Of a stretch of 64,000 nt of DNA, positions 43,257 to 53,109 are shown piece by piece. The stretch's first letter is position 1, and each line of letters starts with the position of its first letter. The translations under genes and the position numbers were made by a program. The stretch is from Cloacimonetes bacterium UBA6097. GTDB lineage: Bacteria; Cloacimonadota; Cloacimonadia; Cloacimonadales; Cloacimonadaceae. Below the pieces are notes generated by a model. That model searched no databases. It had not been told where the DNA came from and saw only the letters and a program-made list of their open reading frames with translations. The DNA is taken from the NCBI GenBank assembly GCA_002435865.1, contig DIWV01000003.1, forward strand, positions 42,168 to 106,167, read 5' to 3'.

Positions 43257-44633
43257 TTATCTGAATGTCCACAAAGCCAAAAGAATAGTCAATACCTGAG
43301 AAGTAACCAGGATACCTTCTTTGATTGTGTCCCAGGTATAGCGTTCTTCTTTATCGGGAACAAAGATGATATCACCTGTATTAATCTGAATTTTATCAGA
43401 AGGCTTTACCCAGTTTCCTGACTTTGCCCTGATAACTCTGGTGCCCTGGGATTTACTATTACTTGCATATCCCCCGGCAGCAGTTAGATAATCTTTCCAT
43501 TTCATGTCTTCGTTCCAGGTAACCAAACCCGGATTTTTTACCTGACCTGCAACCCAGACACCATTTATCAGTTCCGGAACAATCAACACATCTCCGTCAT
43601 GCAGGATAAAATTAGTGTCTTTACCTTGTGTTATCCAGCTTTTGTGAACATCAATAGCGTATTTGCCTTTGAGCTGCCTGGTTTTAGTTCTGAGATAGCT
43701 GTATTCCAGCCAGGTCATCTGTGTATAAGACAGCCGGCTTAATCTTTCAAAATCAGGGTCATAATTTTCACTAATCAATCTGTTATAAACAAAGGAACTG
43801 CTTAAATCTGCTTCTATGGTTGGTCCTCCACACATAGTTAGCAGTTCATACAGGGTTGTTTTATCATTTACATAATACATCCCCGGCATCTTAACCTTAC
43901 CTGTCACCTGAACCTGATAAGCTTTGCGGTATTCAGAATTGTAAGGAACAAGTATGCGGTCTCCGGGTTTTAGAACCATTTCCAGAGCGTCATTACTTTG
44001 CTGTGGATAATTGCTGATATTAAGCTCTGACTTGTCAAACTTCACGAAATCATCCCGATATCTATACAGGGATACATGTTTAAGATCTGCGTTTTCTGTG
44101 GTTCCCAAAGCGATGTCTAAAAGTTCCTTTAGAGTATCTCCTTCACGGTATTCATAATCACCTGGTCTGTGAACGCCACCTTGTATAGTTATTACTGATT
44201 GAGGGGGATTTACGATAATAACGTCACCGTCCTTCAGGTAAGGATTTTGAGAAACATCACCCAAGCGGTAGTATTTCAATAAATCCAGCGTATGTTTAAC
44301 TCCCTGTCTATTCAGTATGATGGTCCTCATTCCATAGGAAGTTGTCACTGTTGAATCAGCAGAAGCCGGAAGCCGGAATTTTGAGAGATTCAAGCCGCTT
44401 TGTCTGATTATATCCTGGTCTGTTGTAAAAGTTGATAATTTCGGATTTGCCATGGACAAAGCTTCTGACACACGGTTTGTCGTTGTCAGCGTATAAATAC
44501 CGGGTCTGTTTACATCACCCGTAACACTGACAGAAACCGGTATAAAATCCTGGTCGGGTATTTCCAGCGCCTGCAGCAGACAAACAGAAGTTGACAACAG
44601 AACAAATAGTAGTGCAAATAATTTAGTTTTCAT
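43257..44633 (-). CDS. SLBB-domain polysaccharide export protein
   Basis: The protein (458 residues from the ATG at 44631-44633) has a signal peptide, several SLBB/soluble-ligand-binding beta-grasp units (VSVTGDVNRPGIYTL, ITIQGGVHRPGDYEYREGDT, VQVTGKVKMPGMYYVNDKT, VWVAGQVKNPGLVTWNED) and a C-terminal helix (LVTSQVLTILLALWTF). The repeat set resembles Wza/CapD-type outer-membrane export proteins, but the classical Poly_export N-domain is only partly evident. It overlaps the epimerase gene by 11 nt. Confidence 0.87.
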   Translation of the reverse strand: MKTKLFALLFVLLSTSVCLLQALEIPDQDFIPVSVSVTGDVNRPGIYTLTTTNRVSEALSMANPKLSTFTTDQDIIRQSGLNLSKFRLPASADSTVTTSYGMRTIILNRQGVKHTLDLLKYYRLGDVSQNPYLKDGDVIIVNPPQSVITIQGGVHRPGDYEYREGDTLKELLDIALGTTENADLKHVSLYRYRDDFVKFDKSELNISNYPQQSNDALEMVLKPGDRILVPYNSEYRKAYQVQVTGKVKMPGMYYVNDKTTLYELLTMCGGPTIEADLSSSFVYNRLISENYDPDFERLSRLSYTQMTWLEYSYLRTKTRQLKGKYAIDVHKSWITQGKDTNFILHDGDVLIVPELINGVWVAGQVKNPGLVTWNEDMKWKDYLTAAGGYASNSKSQGTRVIRAKSGNWVKPSDKIQINTGDIIFVPDKEERYTWDTIKEGILVTSQVLTILLALWTFR

Positions 44634-45582
44634 AATGTTCAATCATCCGTTGGATTATTTCATCCAGTTTTATTTTGGGTTCGTAGCCAATATAACTTTT
44701 AATCTTTGCCAAATCAGGCATTCTGTGCATCATATCTTCAAATCCTTCTTCATATGCATCTTCATAAGCCATATACTCAATCTTGGATTTACTATCGCAC
44801 ATTGTCTTGACTTTTTTTGCCAAATCTTCTATGGAAATTGATTCTTGGGTTCCCACGTTAAAAATCTCACCTTCGCATTTCTTCTCTGCCATCAGTGCAA
44901 GAAAAGCTTCTATTACGTCCAAAACATCTGCAAAACAACGGGTTTGTTTTCCACTTCCATAGATTATTATCGGCTGGTCCAGCAAAGCGGATTTAACAAA
45001 CTTCGGCACCACCATTCCGTATTGACCGGTCTGGCGCGGTCCGACTGTATTAAAACATCTGGCAATCACTACAGGCATTTTCTTTTCACGGTAAAAAGCC
45101 TGCGCATAGAACTCGTCTATACATTTGGAGCAGGCATAACCCCATCTGCTAATCTGCGTAGGACCCATCAGCCTGTCTGAAGTCTCATTAAAAGGCAGTT
45201 TGTCGCTCTTGCCATAAACTTCTGAAGTCGATGTAATCAACACTTTGCATTTATATTTATTTGCCAATTCCAGCACGTTTTCGGTACCCATAATGTTGGT
45301 TTTTAAGGATAATAAAGGATTTTCGATGATGTATTTAACTCCTACTGCAGCAGCCAGATGATAAATCTGGTCAGATTTGGAGATTAGCTGTTCCATCAAA
45401 TCCCGGTTCAGAATGGTGCCGATTGTGTAGCTGAATTTGGGATTATGTTTAAAAGTCTCAATATTTTCCAGTTTGCCGGTGGAAAGATTATCAATAATCT
45501 GGACGTGATGTCCGTCTTTGAGCAATCTTTCTGCTAAGTGAGAACCGATAAAACCGGCTCCTCCTGTAATCAGTATCCGCAT
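44623..45582 (-). CDS. NAD-dependent sugar epimerase/dehydratase
   Basis: The 319-residue extended SDR protein has the NAD motif TGGAGFIGSHLAERLL, TSTSEVYGKS and the catalytic Tyr-x3-Lys in WGYACSKCIDEF, with RCFNTVGPRQTGQYGMVVP. It resembles UDP-glucose 4-epimerase and UDP-glucuronate decarboxylase relatives. Substrate cannot be fixed from sequence. It heads a short surface-sugar operon (epimerase, SLBB protein, aminotransferase). AGAGGT precedes the ATG. Confidence 0.9.
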   Translation of the reverse strand: MRILITGGAGFIGSHLAERLLKDGHHVQIIDNLSTGKLENIETFKHNPKFSYTIGTILNRDLMEQLISKSDQIYHLAAAVGVKYIIENPLLSLKTNIMGTENVLELANKYKCKVLITSTSEVYGKSDKLPFNETSDRLMGPTQISRWGYACSKCIDEFYAQAFYREKKMPVVIARCFNTVGPRQTGQYGMVVPKFVKSALLDQPIIIYGSGKQTRCFADVLDVIEAFLALMAEKKCEGEIFNVGTQESISIEDLAKKVKTMCDSKSKIEYMAYEDAYEEGFEDMMHRMPDLAKIKSYIGYEPKIKLDEIIQRMIEHYEN

Positions 45583-45665
45583 ATAACCTCTATCATTTCG
45601 GATTGCGTAACTTATTGTAATTTAAGGATTATCAGAGCATATACAACAATCCAAGTTTATCATGT

Positions 45666-45694
45666 ACTATTTTTACCCGGTACTTATCTGTCAA
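45666..45694 (-). promoter_or_regulatory. Putative promoter of the surface-sugar operon
   Basis: Minus strand TTGACA (45694-45689), 17 nt, AATAGT (45671-45666), about 80 nt before the epimerase ATG. The remaining 279-bp gap shows no gene or palindrome of the period-11 type. Confidence 0.4.
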
Positions 45695-45861
45695 TAAAAA
45701 ACCTGCTATTGATAACTTGTTGATTAATGCCATTCCTTAACAGAACTGATGATAAATTACAATACCGTAATGAGAAAATGAGACGGTTTAGAGATACAAA
45801 AGATAATGGTAAGAGTAGTTTTCATACCGGATTAATGAGTGCTATTAACTAATGTTGCAGA

Positions 45862-46485
45862 TTATTCAGGTTCTTCGACAGTCACCAGAAATTCATCGTC
45901 AATAAAGAGATAGTTGCCAGGTCCACCGTAGGAATAGATTTCATCGTTCTCAAACACAACCTGGACGATATAATAGATCAAATTATTAGTATAGGAGGGA
46001 TTTTGTTGCTTATACCAGGATCCGCCGGGTTCTAAAAATACTTCATAATAATCAGTTGCTGTGGAGTTTAGTGTGTTTCTCTGCACTATAATGCGCTTGA
46101 TATAACGGTCTGTATTATTAACTATTTTTACACAGGCACGGTTAGGGTCAACATAGATTTTAGTGGTTTCTCCGGCATTGACCCAGACAAAAGTTCTATC
46201 CACATAGCTATTCAGATAAGCATCCCAAATCTGAAAAGTCTCACCTGCCAGAGCAACATCCACGTATTTGCCTACATTAGAATCAAAGGGACCCTGCGTA
46301 TTAGTCGATATGTCTTTTTCTAAATTGGAATGCGAGGGGATTGTATAAAGATCACCTTTTATTCCTGCATAGACAGGATAGGAAGTACGGTTGATAATCT
46401 TTATCTTACCGTCTTTTTCGCAACCCATGGCAAATAGCAGAACTACAGCTATAAGCATTAGTAAGAATAATCTTCTATTGCGCAT
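45862..46485 (-). CDS. Predicted lipoprotein, function unknown
   Basis: The 207-residue protein has a lipoprotein signal (lipobox FAMGC near residue 22) and two beta-sandwich-like halves, each opening with a similar strand pair: KIKIINRTSYPVYAGIKG and CVKIVNNTDRYIKRIIVQR. The likeness suggests an internal duplication. I recognise no family. GGAGGT lies 5 nt before the ATG. It follows the TonB-receptor gene by about 70 bp. Confidence 0.75.
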   Translation of the reverse strand: MRNRRLFLLMLIAVVLLFAMGCEKDGKIKIINRTSYPVYAGIKGDLYTIPSHSNLEKDISTNTQGPFDSNVGKYVDVALAGETFQIWDAYLNSYVDRTFVWVNAGETTKIYVDPNRACVKIVNNTDRYIKRIIVQRNTLNSTATDYYEVFLEPGGSWYKQQNPSYTNNLIYYIVQVVFENDEIYSYGGPGNYLFIDDEFLVTVEEPE

Positions 46486-46553
46486 ATTGACCTCCGCAAG
46501 AAAGTGTATCTAATTAACAGTGTAACTTATAAAATAAGTATTACAAGCATTTA

Positions 46554-48692
46554 TTACATTTCAAACTTAATATTGATACCGCTTATCCAGTTGAATCCAG
46601 GCTGAGGTACATAAGCATAGATTTCATAATGCCTGTCAAACAAATTATTCAGATTCAGATAGATGCTGCTGCTCAGTTTTTTATAATTATATTCGTATAG
46701 TAAAGAAGCATTATATAGGACAAGGCTTGGAACCGGGTCATTTAAATTATCCGGTGTATTATAATATTCACCTGTATTATCCATGTTCAGGTCCAGCGTG
46801 CAGCCATGTTTTGTTAAGATTATATCTGTGAGCCACTTGGATTTTGGAGTATAAGTTAACTCAGCATTTAAAATCTCGTCCATCGCTTTGGTTAAAGTGA
46901 GTGAACTTGTTATAGTCAGCCATTTATAAGGTCTTGTTCTTATTGTATATTCCCAGTTTTCAAAGCTTGCCTTGCCGATATTCACCGGTTTCCAGGCTGT
47001 TCCATACAGATAAACCTGACGCCATTGAATCAGTTCTTTGACTTCATTCCTGTAATATGCTATTGTGAAAGAAGTTGAAGATGTACTCATTTCAATCCTG
47101 ATATTGCCGCCATGGGAAGTTTCAGGCTTTAAATCAGGATTTCCCAAAGACTGAGCATCGCCTTTGTAATACAGGTCATAAAAAGAAGGCAAACTGAAAC
47201 CTGTGCCAAATGAAGCTCCAATCTGGCAGCTGACTACACCGTCTGCCTTGAATAATTCCTCCAGCCGCCAGGAAGTAAAGTCATTAAAACCGTTCACTTT
47301 ATCAATACGAAATCCTGCCTGCACTTGATTTTTATAGGTGTCAATTTCACTTTCCAGCAGGGTTTTAAAAGCGAATGCACTCTGGTTTCTGTAATGTTCG
47401 CTGATTGATTGGTCAGGATAAAGCAAATCTTTGCGCTCATAAGTCTGGCGCGAAAGTTCCAGGTCAAGGCTGGTTATAAATGGATTCAGCCTTATTTCCG
47501 TCTGATTTTTAAGGCCTGTGGAAAACTGATTTTGGCGGTAATGAGCCGGATAAATAGGGTTTGGAGCGCGGGTATTTCTGTATTCAGTGCCATCTGTGTT
47601 CTGCCAGCCGATAATATTGTTGGAAAGATTAAGGTATTTGTAATCCAGGCTAAGGTTGTGGCGCAGGTTTTGTCCGGTAAGATAGGCGTTTTTATAGATT
47701 TCTGGAAAGTTCACAGGTCCGGGCAGTTGACGGTAAATCTGACCTGAATCCAGTTTGTATTTGCAGATGAGGTTATCAAAAATCATATTTAGCTGCAGTG
47801 TAATATCCTGCTGTTCCTTGCGGTTGTTTTTACGGGGAAGATAACCCGACTGAAACCACCAGTAAGGCGTTTTGAAGAGAAAATCGTTATCAGCAGTAAG
47901 CTTACTGTGGGTAATTTTGTAAGAGAGCATTGGAGTTTGCTGTTCGTAGATAAAAGTCCTGCGGAACTGTTTGAATGAACCGTAGGACGTTGTTCGTTCG
48001 AATGTAAAAGGATGAGCTACTTTGATATCATCAGTAAAAAGATAAACAATCCCCCCTATAGCGGAAGCCCCGCCATATAAAGAGGCATTGCCTTTGACGA
48101 TTTCTATTCTTTGTATCGATTCCATTGGCAGAGATGACATATCAAATGCTTCGCCATGCGGGTTGAGAGGAACATTGTCCAGGACTATCAAAGTGTGCCT
48201 GCTCAGATTGCCCAGTATGGACAAAGTCCTGTTTTCTCCTGTTAAACGGCTGTCGCAAGTGTTGACAATGCTTTCCTTTAGCAGGATATCTGATATTGAT
48301 TTGCCTGCATTTTCTGCATCAGCACTTATGATTGTTCTGTCTAATGCAGGATTGAATGAAGAATCAAAGCGCTCAATTACTCTCACGGTGCTTAGTGTTA
48401 TGGATTTTTCCTTTAGGCTAATTGTTTTGGGAATGTTATTCGTATAGATAGTATCCTGCTCAAATCCGAGCTTGGAAACAACTAATGAATCAGCATCTGT
48501 ATTAAAGGTAAAAATACCTTGCCTGTTGGTAAATACTCTTGTCCTGCCGTCTGTTACGGAGACATCTTCTATTGGAATACCTTTATGATTAAGAATGACC
48601 GAAGAAACCTGTAATGAGTATACAAAATCAAAGCAAACAAGAAACAGGAAAGTAAGTATAATGCATCCGAAACCAATATTCCTGCTTTTCAT
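46554..48692 (-). CDS. TonB-dependent outer-membrane receptor
   Basis: The 712-residue protein has a signal peptide, a short carboxypeptidase-regulatory-like domain (VSSVILNHKGIPIEDVSVTD), a plug with STVRVIERF near the TonB box position and MESIQRIEIVKGNASLYGGA, and a 22-strand-type barrel ending NWISGINIKFEM. The size and plug resemble BtuB/CirA-type receptors for B12 or iron complexes. Its ATG is overlapped by the stop of the ABC ATPase gene (TGATG), so the two are coupled. No TonB or permease gene is in the window. Confidence 0.9.
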   Translation of the reverse strand: MKSRNIGFGCIILTFLFLVCFDFVYSLQVSSVILNHKGIPIEDVSVTDGRTRVFTNRQGIFTFNTDADSLVVSKLGFEQDTIYTNNIPKTISLKEKSITLSTVRVIERFDSSFNPALDRTIISADAENAGKSISDILLKESIVNTCDSRLTGENRTLSILGNLSRHTLIVLDNVPLNPHGEAFDMSSLPMESIQRIEIVKGNASLYGGASAIGGIVYLFTDDIKVAHPFTFERTTSYGSFKQFRRTFIYEQQTPMLSYKITHSKLTADNDFLFKTPYWWFQSGYLPRKNNRKEQQDITLQLNMIFDNLICKYKLDSGQIYRQLPGPVNFPEIYKNAYLTGQNLRHNLSLDYKYLNLSNNIIGWQNTDGTEYRNTRAPNPIYPAHYRQNQFSTGLKNQTEIRLNPFITSLDLELSRQTYERKDLLYPDQSISEHYRNQSAFAFKTLLESEIDTYKNQVQAGFRIDKVNGFNDFTSWRLEELFKADGVVSCQIGASFGTGFSLPSFYDLYYKGDAQSLGNPDLKPETSHGGNIRIEMSTSSTSFTIAYYRNEVKELIQWRQVYLYGTAWKPVNIGKASFENWEYTIRTRPYKWLTITSSLTLTKAMDEILNAELTYTPKSKWLTDIILTKHGCTLDLNMDNTGEYYNTPDNLNDPVPSLVLYNASLLYEYNYKKLSSSIYLNLNNLFDRHYEIYAYVPQPGFNWISGINIKFEM

Positions 48693-49477
48693 CAATTGGA
48701 GGTGTTTATTCCCGGAAATATCAGGTTAGGTCGATTGGATAAAGGATTTATCTGTAAAGTAAGGTCAACATTATAGAGTTCTTTCAATCTGCTTTCTGTA
48801 AGTACCTGCTCCGGACTGCCATTGGCAACAAGCCTGCCTTCCTTAAGAAATATCAGGTGGGAAGAAACATTGGCAGCCAGGTTGATGTGATGTGATATCA
48901 GGATTATGCACTTGCCGTCTTTACGGTTAATGTCAGATAAAAGCTGCATAAACTCAACCTGATGGTTGATATCAAGCTGGGAAAGGGATTCATCCAAAAG
49001 GATTACTTCCGTCTGCTGTGCCAGAGCTCTTGCTAACAGGACTCTCTGTTTTTCTCCACCGCTGAGCTGTGAATAGTATCTTTGAGAAAGCTTGTCCAAA
49101 TCAAGCTTAATTAGGATGCCGCTGACAATTTCCATATCCTGTTTTGACCAGTTTTGCATCAGTTCCAGCCAGGGATAGCGACCCATCAGCACCATTTCTT
49201 CTACTGTATAATCAAAAGGCATCACTGTTTCCTGGGGAATCAAAGCAATAATCTTTGCCAGTTCTTTTTTATGCCATTTTACCAATGGTATTCCTTTAAT
49301 CAGTATACTTCCGCTTCTGAGAGGTAAGTAGCCGATTATCGTGTAAAGAAGAGTTGATTTGCCGGCTCCGTTGGGACCCATGATTACTGCAAAATCGTTA
49401 TTGGAAATGGAAAGCGACACTCCCTTTAAAACATCGCTTTGGTCATAACCGCTTATCACATCTTTTATCTCTATCAT
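48692..49477 (-). CDS. ABC transporter ATPase, FecE/BtuD type
   Basis: The 261-residue ATPase has Walker A GPNGAGKS, signature LSGGEKQR, Walker B VILLDES and switch His in LISHHI, and matches the iron-siderophore/cobalamin importer class. The start is the ATG at 49475-49477 with GGAG 7 nt upstream; a TTG two codons earlier is unlikely. Permease and binding protein are absent nearby, so the partner permease must be encoded elsewhere. It is coupled to the TonB-dependent receptor. Confidence 0.92.
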   Translation of the reverse strand: MIEIKDVISGYDQSDVLKGVSLSISNNDFAVIMGPNGAGKSTLLYTIIGYLPLRSGSILIKGIPLVKWHKKELAKIIALIPQETVMPFDYTVEEMVLMGRYPWLELMQNWSKQDMEIVSGILIKLDLDKLSQRYYSQLSGGEKQRVLLARALAQQTEVILLDESLSQLDINHQVEFMQLLSDINRKDGKCIILISHHINLAANVSSHLIFLKEGRLVANGSPEQVLTESRLKELYNVDLTLQINPLSNRPNLIFPGINTSN

Positions 49478-49493
49478 TGGCAAACTCCAAAGC

Positions 49494-49522
49494 CTATTTT
49501 AACAAAAGGTATTGGATGTCAA
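49494..49522 (-). promoter_or_regulatory. Putative promoter of the ABC-receptor operon
   Basis: Minus strand TTGACA (49522-49517), 17 nt, AAATAG (49499-49494), close to the ATPase start. Period-11 element 8 begins only about 17 bp upstream of the -35. Confidence 0.4.
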
Positions 49523-49538
49523 TTGAAAACAGGATAAA

Positions 49539-49645
49539 CCTTATTCAATGGTCGATATCCACTCAGTGTCTTGTCAATACCCAGTCGATGTTTCATCGAC
49601 TGGACATCGACTGGTTATCGACTGGTTATCGACAAAGGAAAGGGG
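49539..49645. repeat. Period-11 intergenic palindrome, element 8
   Basis: Left units end in phase at 49556, 49567, 49578 and 49589 (GTCGAT, CTCAGT, GTCAAT, GTCGAT). Right units are ATCGACTGGAC (49595), ATCGACTGGTT (49606), ATCGACTGGTT (49617) and ATCGACAAAGG (49628). CCAGTCGATG/CATCGACTGG is the inner stem with a TTT loop. Outer ends are CCTT (49539) and AAAGGGG (49639). Same unit as element 4. It lies in the 395-bp divergent gap; the rest of that gap is AT-rich with no gene. Confidence 0.88.
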
Positions 49646-49878
49646 TATTTACAAGATTTAGTATATGAGAAGATACTCTGGAAGGATGAAAATATCGCCG
49701 TGTTTATCAATATACTTACCTGTATCAAAACTAACAGATAATAAGTAATGCGGAACAAATTGTGCTTTATATTTGTCTTATTATCAGCAATCTTAAAAGT
49801 ATATGTATTTGTTTGTTAAATTAAACTTCTGTGCCGGTCTGTAGGAGAAAAGCTATTAGTTTTAATAGGGAGGAACAG

Positions 49879-52800
49879 ATGAAGCTTTTTGTTTTGTTGG
49901 CAATGACCTTGTGTTTAACAATTGTTTTGAATGCAATTCCTATGTGGGATAATCCCGTTCCTATCCGCCAGGGTGACCAGATTCGATGGAACAGGTGTGG
50001 TTCTGTTACAGCTGATGGCTGCATGATATACGTGTGGACTGGTACAAAACGCGGAGACCGTGATATTTATGCACAAAAAGTAAGTGCGTCAGGAGCTATC
50101 CTCTGGCAAACGCCAATACTTGTTGATAGTAAACCTTCCCGCCAAGCCAACCCGGTAATTTCAAGAACTACAGATAATAACTTTGTAATTGCCTGGTGGG
50201 AATATAATGCATCAGATGATACCACTATCCGGGCACAAAAGATAACTTCCAATGGGCAACTGCTTTGGTCAGCAGGAGGTATTCCCATCTGCTCAATACC
50301 TCAGCATCTGTCTGGTTTTGAATCACTTGCTGATAACAACAACGGCGTATATGTAGTTTGGGGTGACGTGCGTAACAGCACAACCAACGGAACGGACATT
50401 TATGGACAACACATTGATGGTTATGGTAATTCCATGTGGATAACAGATGGTATTCCTCTTGCCAACAGTGCTAATGATGATCATAGTTTTGCTATAGGAG
50501 TTGATGTCAGCGGAATGCTTAATATTGCATACCAGGAAACCCATCTGGGTGCCTCACAGATAAAAGTTAACAGGTTTTTAAGCTCAGGACAGCCTGCCTG
50601 GACTCAGCCCATACTCATTTCAGGACTGTTGATTGATAATTATTACGTTCAAATGGCAGCTTTGCAGGACAGCTCTTTTGTCGTTACATGGGCTGCTGCT
50701 GTATCAAATTACGATCCTGCTCCAAATATTTACGCACATAAATATGACCTGAACGGTAATTTGGTTTGGGCTAATCCTATGGAAGTTTATTCTGATGCAA
50801 ATGCTCCATATCCAGTTGTTCAGAGAAATCCACGCATTGTAAACTCAGGTGACAACACTGTTATTATTGCATGGGAAGATTTCCGGAATAATTATGATGA
50901 CCCAGATATCTTTGCTCAGAAAATGAACTCTAATGGACAAATACTTTGGAACACAGATGGAGTTTCTGTATCTGTAGCAGATTATGCTCAAAGTGAACCG
51001 CGACTCGTATCTGACAATGAAGGCGGATGTTTTATTACCTGGGAAGATACAAGAAACGGCAACTATCCCAATTTTGATATATATGCACAGCATCTCTCAT
51101 CAATGGGAATTTCCCTTTGGGAAACACAGGGAAAACCAATCTGTACATTAGATTTACCTCAATCTGCTCCTATGCTGCGAGTTGTTAACGATAACATCTT
51201 TATCGGCTGGATGGATGAGCGGGACGGTTCCTCAAGTGTATATTATCAGGTTATTAACTCTGTGGGAAATCCAGTCCTGGAAACCAACGGACTTCCGGTG
51301 CATCAGGGTTTGGGTGGAAATGCTAATTATTGGGATTACACATCGTTAGCCAGAAGCAGTGATGTTGCAATAATCTGGCAGGACACTCGCACAGGACGTT
51401 TGGGTTACAAGATTTATTATCAATTCCTAAATCCTGATGGCACGGTTGACCTTGAACCGAATGGCATACCAATTACATTGTCAATGAATCCGATCGCAGA
51501 TCAACGAAACTTCTCAGCAGTAGTTACTCCCGATGACAAGATCGCAGTTGTTTGGGAAGAACGCAATTTTGTTAAAGCTCAACTTATTGATGTCAACGGC
51601 AACAGGTTATGGGGTGATAACGGCATTATGCTCACAGACAGTGTGTCTTACAGACAGAAAGACGCAAAGATAGTTTATGAAAACGGAGCTTTTTTTATCG
51701 GCTGGGCACAATTGGACAGTATATATACAGTTTTTGGCTTAAGACTATTATACAGAGTCTACGGTCAGAAAATTGTTAATAGTGAGAAACAATGGGGCTC
51801 TAATGGTATTCTAATTTCTGTACATTATGGTGATGATGTCAATTTTGATGTAAATTTATCACAAATGACAGGAAGGTATTTCGTCTGGGAAAAAACAAGT
51901 ATTGACCCGGATACCTTTGGCTATCAGAATATCTTTGTAAAACTTGTAAATCCTGACGGTACAACTGCATCCGGGTGGCCTGACTCAGGAATAAGTACTT
52001 CAGATTATTGGGATTATGATGTTGTCCAAATACTTTCTAAATGTACGATTACTAATAACGGTTTAGTAGTAATCTGGTTTGATTTTCGTACAAATTTTAT
52101 TAAAAAAGTGTATGGTCAGTTGATTTCGCCGCAGGGTGTAAGATTATGGGATGCTGATGGAATTCCCCTGACAGAAAATGATATTGAAGCTAATGATGTA
52201 TCTCTTATTGGTTTAAATGACAGTTTTACGTTATTTTGGTCTGCAAGTCTGGCAAACGGAATAAAGACAATAAAAACACAAAAGTTTAACTTATATGGGA
52301 CTCCACTTTGGAATACCGGAGGTAACCTTGTTTCATCAAGTGCGCCTTATTATTCAGCAAGTTCGGCTAATCCCATTCAATTCTCCAATGGAGGTATGCT
52401 GGTCGCCTGGGAACAATATATCAGCAGTAATCCGAGTGCATTCAATTATCCTGATGTATATTACCGTTACATAAATCCAGATGGCTCCATATTGGGTAAT
52501 CTTGTTGGTACTAGCATAAGCACTGCATTTGATATGCAGACCAGACCCAAACTTGCAGTAGTAGGAAATGAAGCTATTCTGACCTGGGGTGATTCGGATT
52601 TTTACTTCAGCAATGACGAAAGATGCGGTCCTGAACCGGATGATAGCTTCAATCTCTATGCACAGAAGCTTTCCAATGAAGTGGTAGCCATAGACGATGA
52701 AACCATTCCAATATTAGGTATGACCCTAGAGCAAAACTATCCCAATCCTTTTAATCCTACTACCAATATCAGCTTTACATTAAAAGCAAAATCTACTGTT

Positions 52801-52992
52801 GCCCTGACCATTTATAACCAAAAGGGACAAAAGGTTAAGACGCTGCATAGTGGATTGCTGGATAAAGGCAATCACCGCATTGAGTGGGATGGTAAAGACG
52901 ATAACGATAAGCCTGTTTCATCAGGTGTTTATATGTACCGTCTATCCAATAAAAATAATCAATTAACCCGGAAAATGGTCTTACTTAAATAG
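49879..52992 (+). CDS. Large T9SS-exported repeat protein
   Basis: The start is the ATG at 49879, 5 nt after AGGGAGG, giving 1037 residues and a signal peptide at about 1-20. The body is built of beta-propeller-like repeats with a recurrent signature VIAWEDFRNNYDDPDIFAQK followed by hydrophobic strands with NGQILWNTDG-type turns, at least eight copies. The C-terminus is a T9SS type-A sorting domain: LEQNYPNPFNPTTNISFTL, YNQKGQKVKTL, HRIEWDGKDDNDKPVSSGVY and RKMVLLK. It is likely secreted and surface-attached. Ligand unknown. Confidence 0.9.
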   Translation: MKLFVLLAMTLCLTIVLNAIPMWDNPVPIRQGDQIRWNRCGSVTADGCMIYVWTGTKRGDRDIYAQKVSASGAILWQTPILVDSKPSRQANPVISRTTDNNFVIAWWEYNASDDTTIRAQKITSNGQLLWSAGGIPICSIPQHLSGFESLADNNNGVYVVWGDVRNSTTNGTDIYGQHIDGYGNSMWITDGIPLANSANDDHSFAIGVDVSGMLNIAYQETHLGASQIKVNRFLSSGQPAWTQPILISGLLIDNYYVQMAALQDSSFVVTWAAAVSNYDPAPNIYAHKYDLNGNLVWANPMEVYSDANAPYPVVQRNPRIVNSGDNTVIIAWEDFRNNYDDPDIFAQKMNSNGQILWNTDGVSVSVADYAQSEPRLVSDNEGGCFITWEDTRNGNYPNFDIYAQHLSSMGISLWETQGKPICTLDLPQSAPMLRVVNDNIFIGWMDERDGSSSVYYQVINSVGNPVLETNGLPVHQGLGGNANYWDYTSLARSSDVAIIWQDTRTGRLGYKIYYQFLNPDGTVDLEPNGIPITLSMNPIADQRNFSAVVTPDDKIAVVWEERNFVKAQLIDVNGNRLWGDNGIMLTDSVSYRQKDAKIVYENGAFFIGWAQLDSIYTVFGLRLLYRVYGQKIVNSEKQWGSNGILISVHYGDDVNFDVNLSQMTGRYFVWEKTSIDPDTFGYQNIFVKLVNPDGTTASGWPDSGISTSDYWDYDVVQILSKCTITNNGLVVIWFDFRTNFIKKVYGQLISPQGVRLWDADGIPLTENDIEANDVSLIGLNDSFTLFWSASLANGIKTIKTQKFNLYGTPLWNTGGNLVSSSAPYYSASSANPIQFSNGGMLVAWEQYISSNPSAFNYPDVYYRYINPDGSILGNLVGTSISTAFDMQTRPKLAVVGNEAILTWGDSDFYFSNDERCGPEPDDSFNLYAQKLSNEVVAIDDETIPILGMTLEQNYPNPFNPTTNISFTLKAKSTVALTIYNQKGQKVKTLHSGLLDKGNHRIEWDGKDDNDKPVSSGVYMYRLSNKNNQLTRKMVLLK

Positions 52993-53010
52993 AAAGGATA
53001 CCATTATTAT

Positions 53011-53039
53011 TTGACAAAAAAGCAGGGCTTGAATAAATA
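53011..53039 (+). promoter_or_regulatory. Putative promoter of the MutL-like gene
   Basis: TTGACA (53011-53016), 17 nt, TAAATA (53034-53039), about 70 nt before the start codon. Confidence 0.5.
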
Positions 53040-53109
53040 CTATCGGTGAAGGGATTTAAGTTCAGGAGACAAAAAAACGAAACAGCTAAGCTAAAGTAAA
53101 GAGGTGTCC

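Noticed and set aside
45583..45861. Gap before the epimerase gene as another period-11 element or small RNA
   Set aside because: No inverted 11-bp phase or stable stem was visible; only a weak promoter was kept.
49484..49878. Cobalamin riboswitch upstream of the ABC-receptor operon
   Set aside because: No B12-box-like sequence was found; the gap holds the period-11 element and AT-rich DNA.
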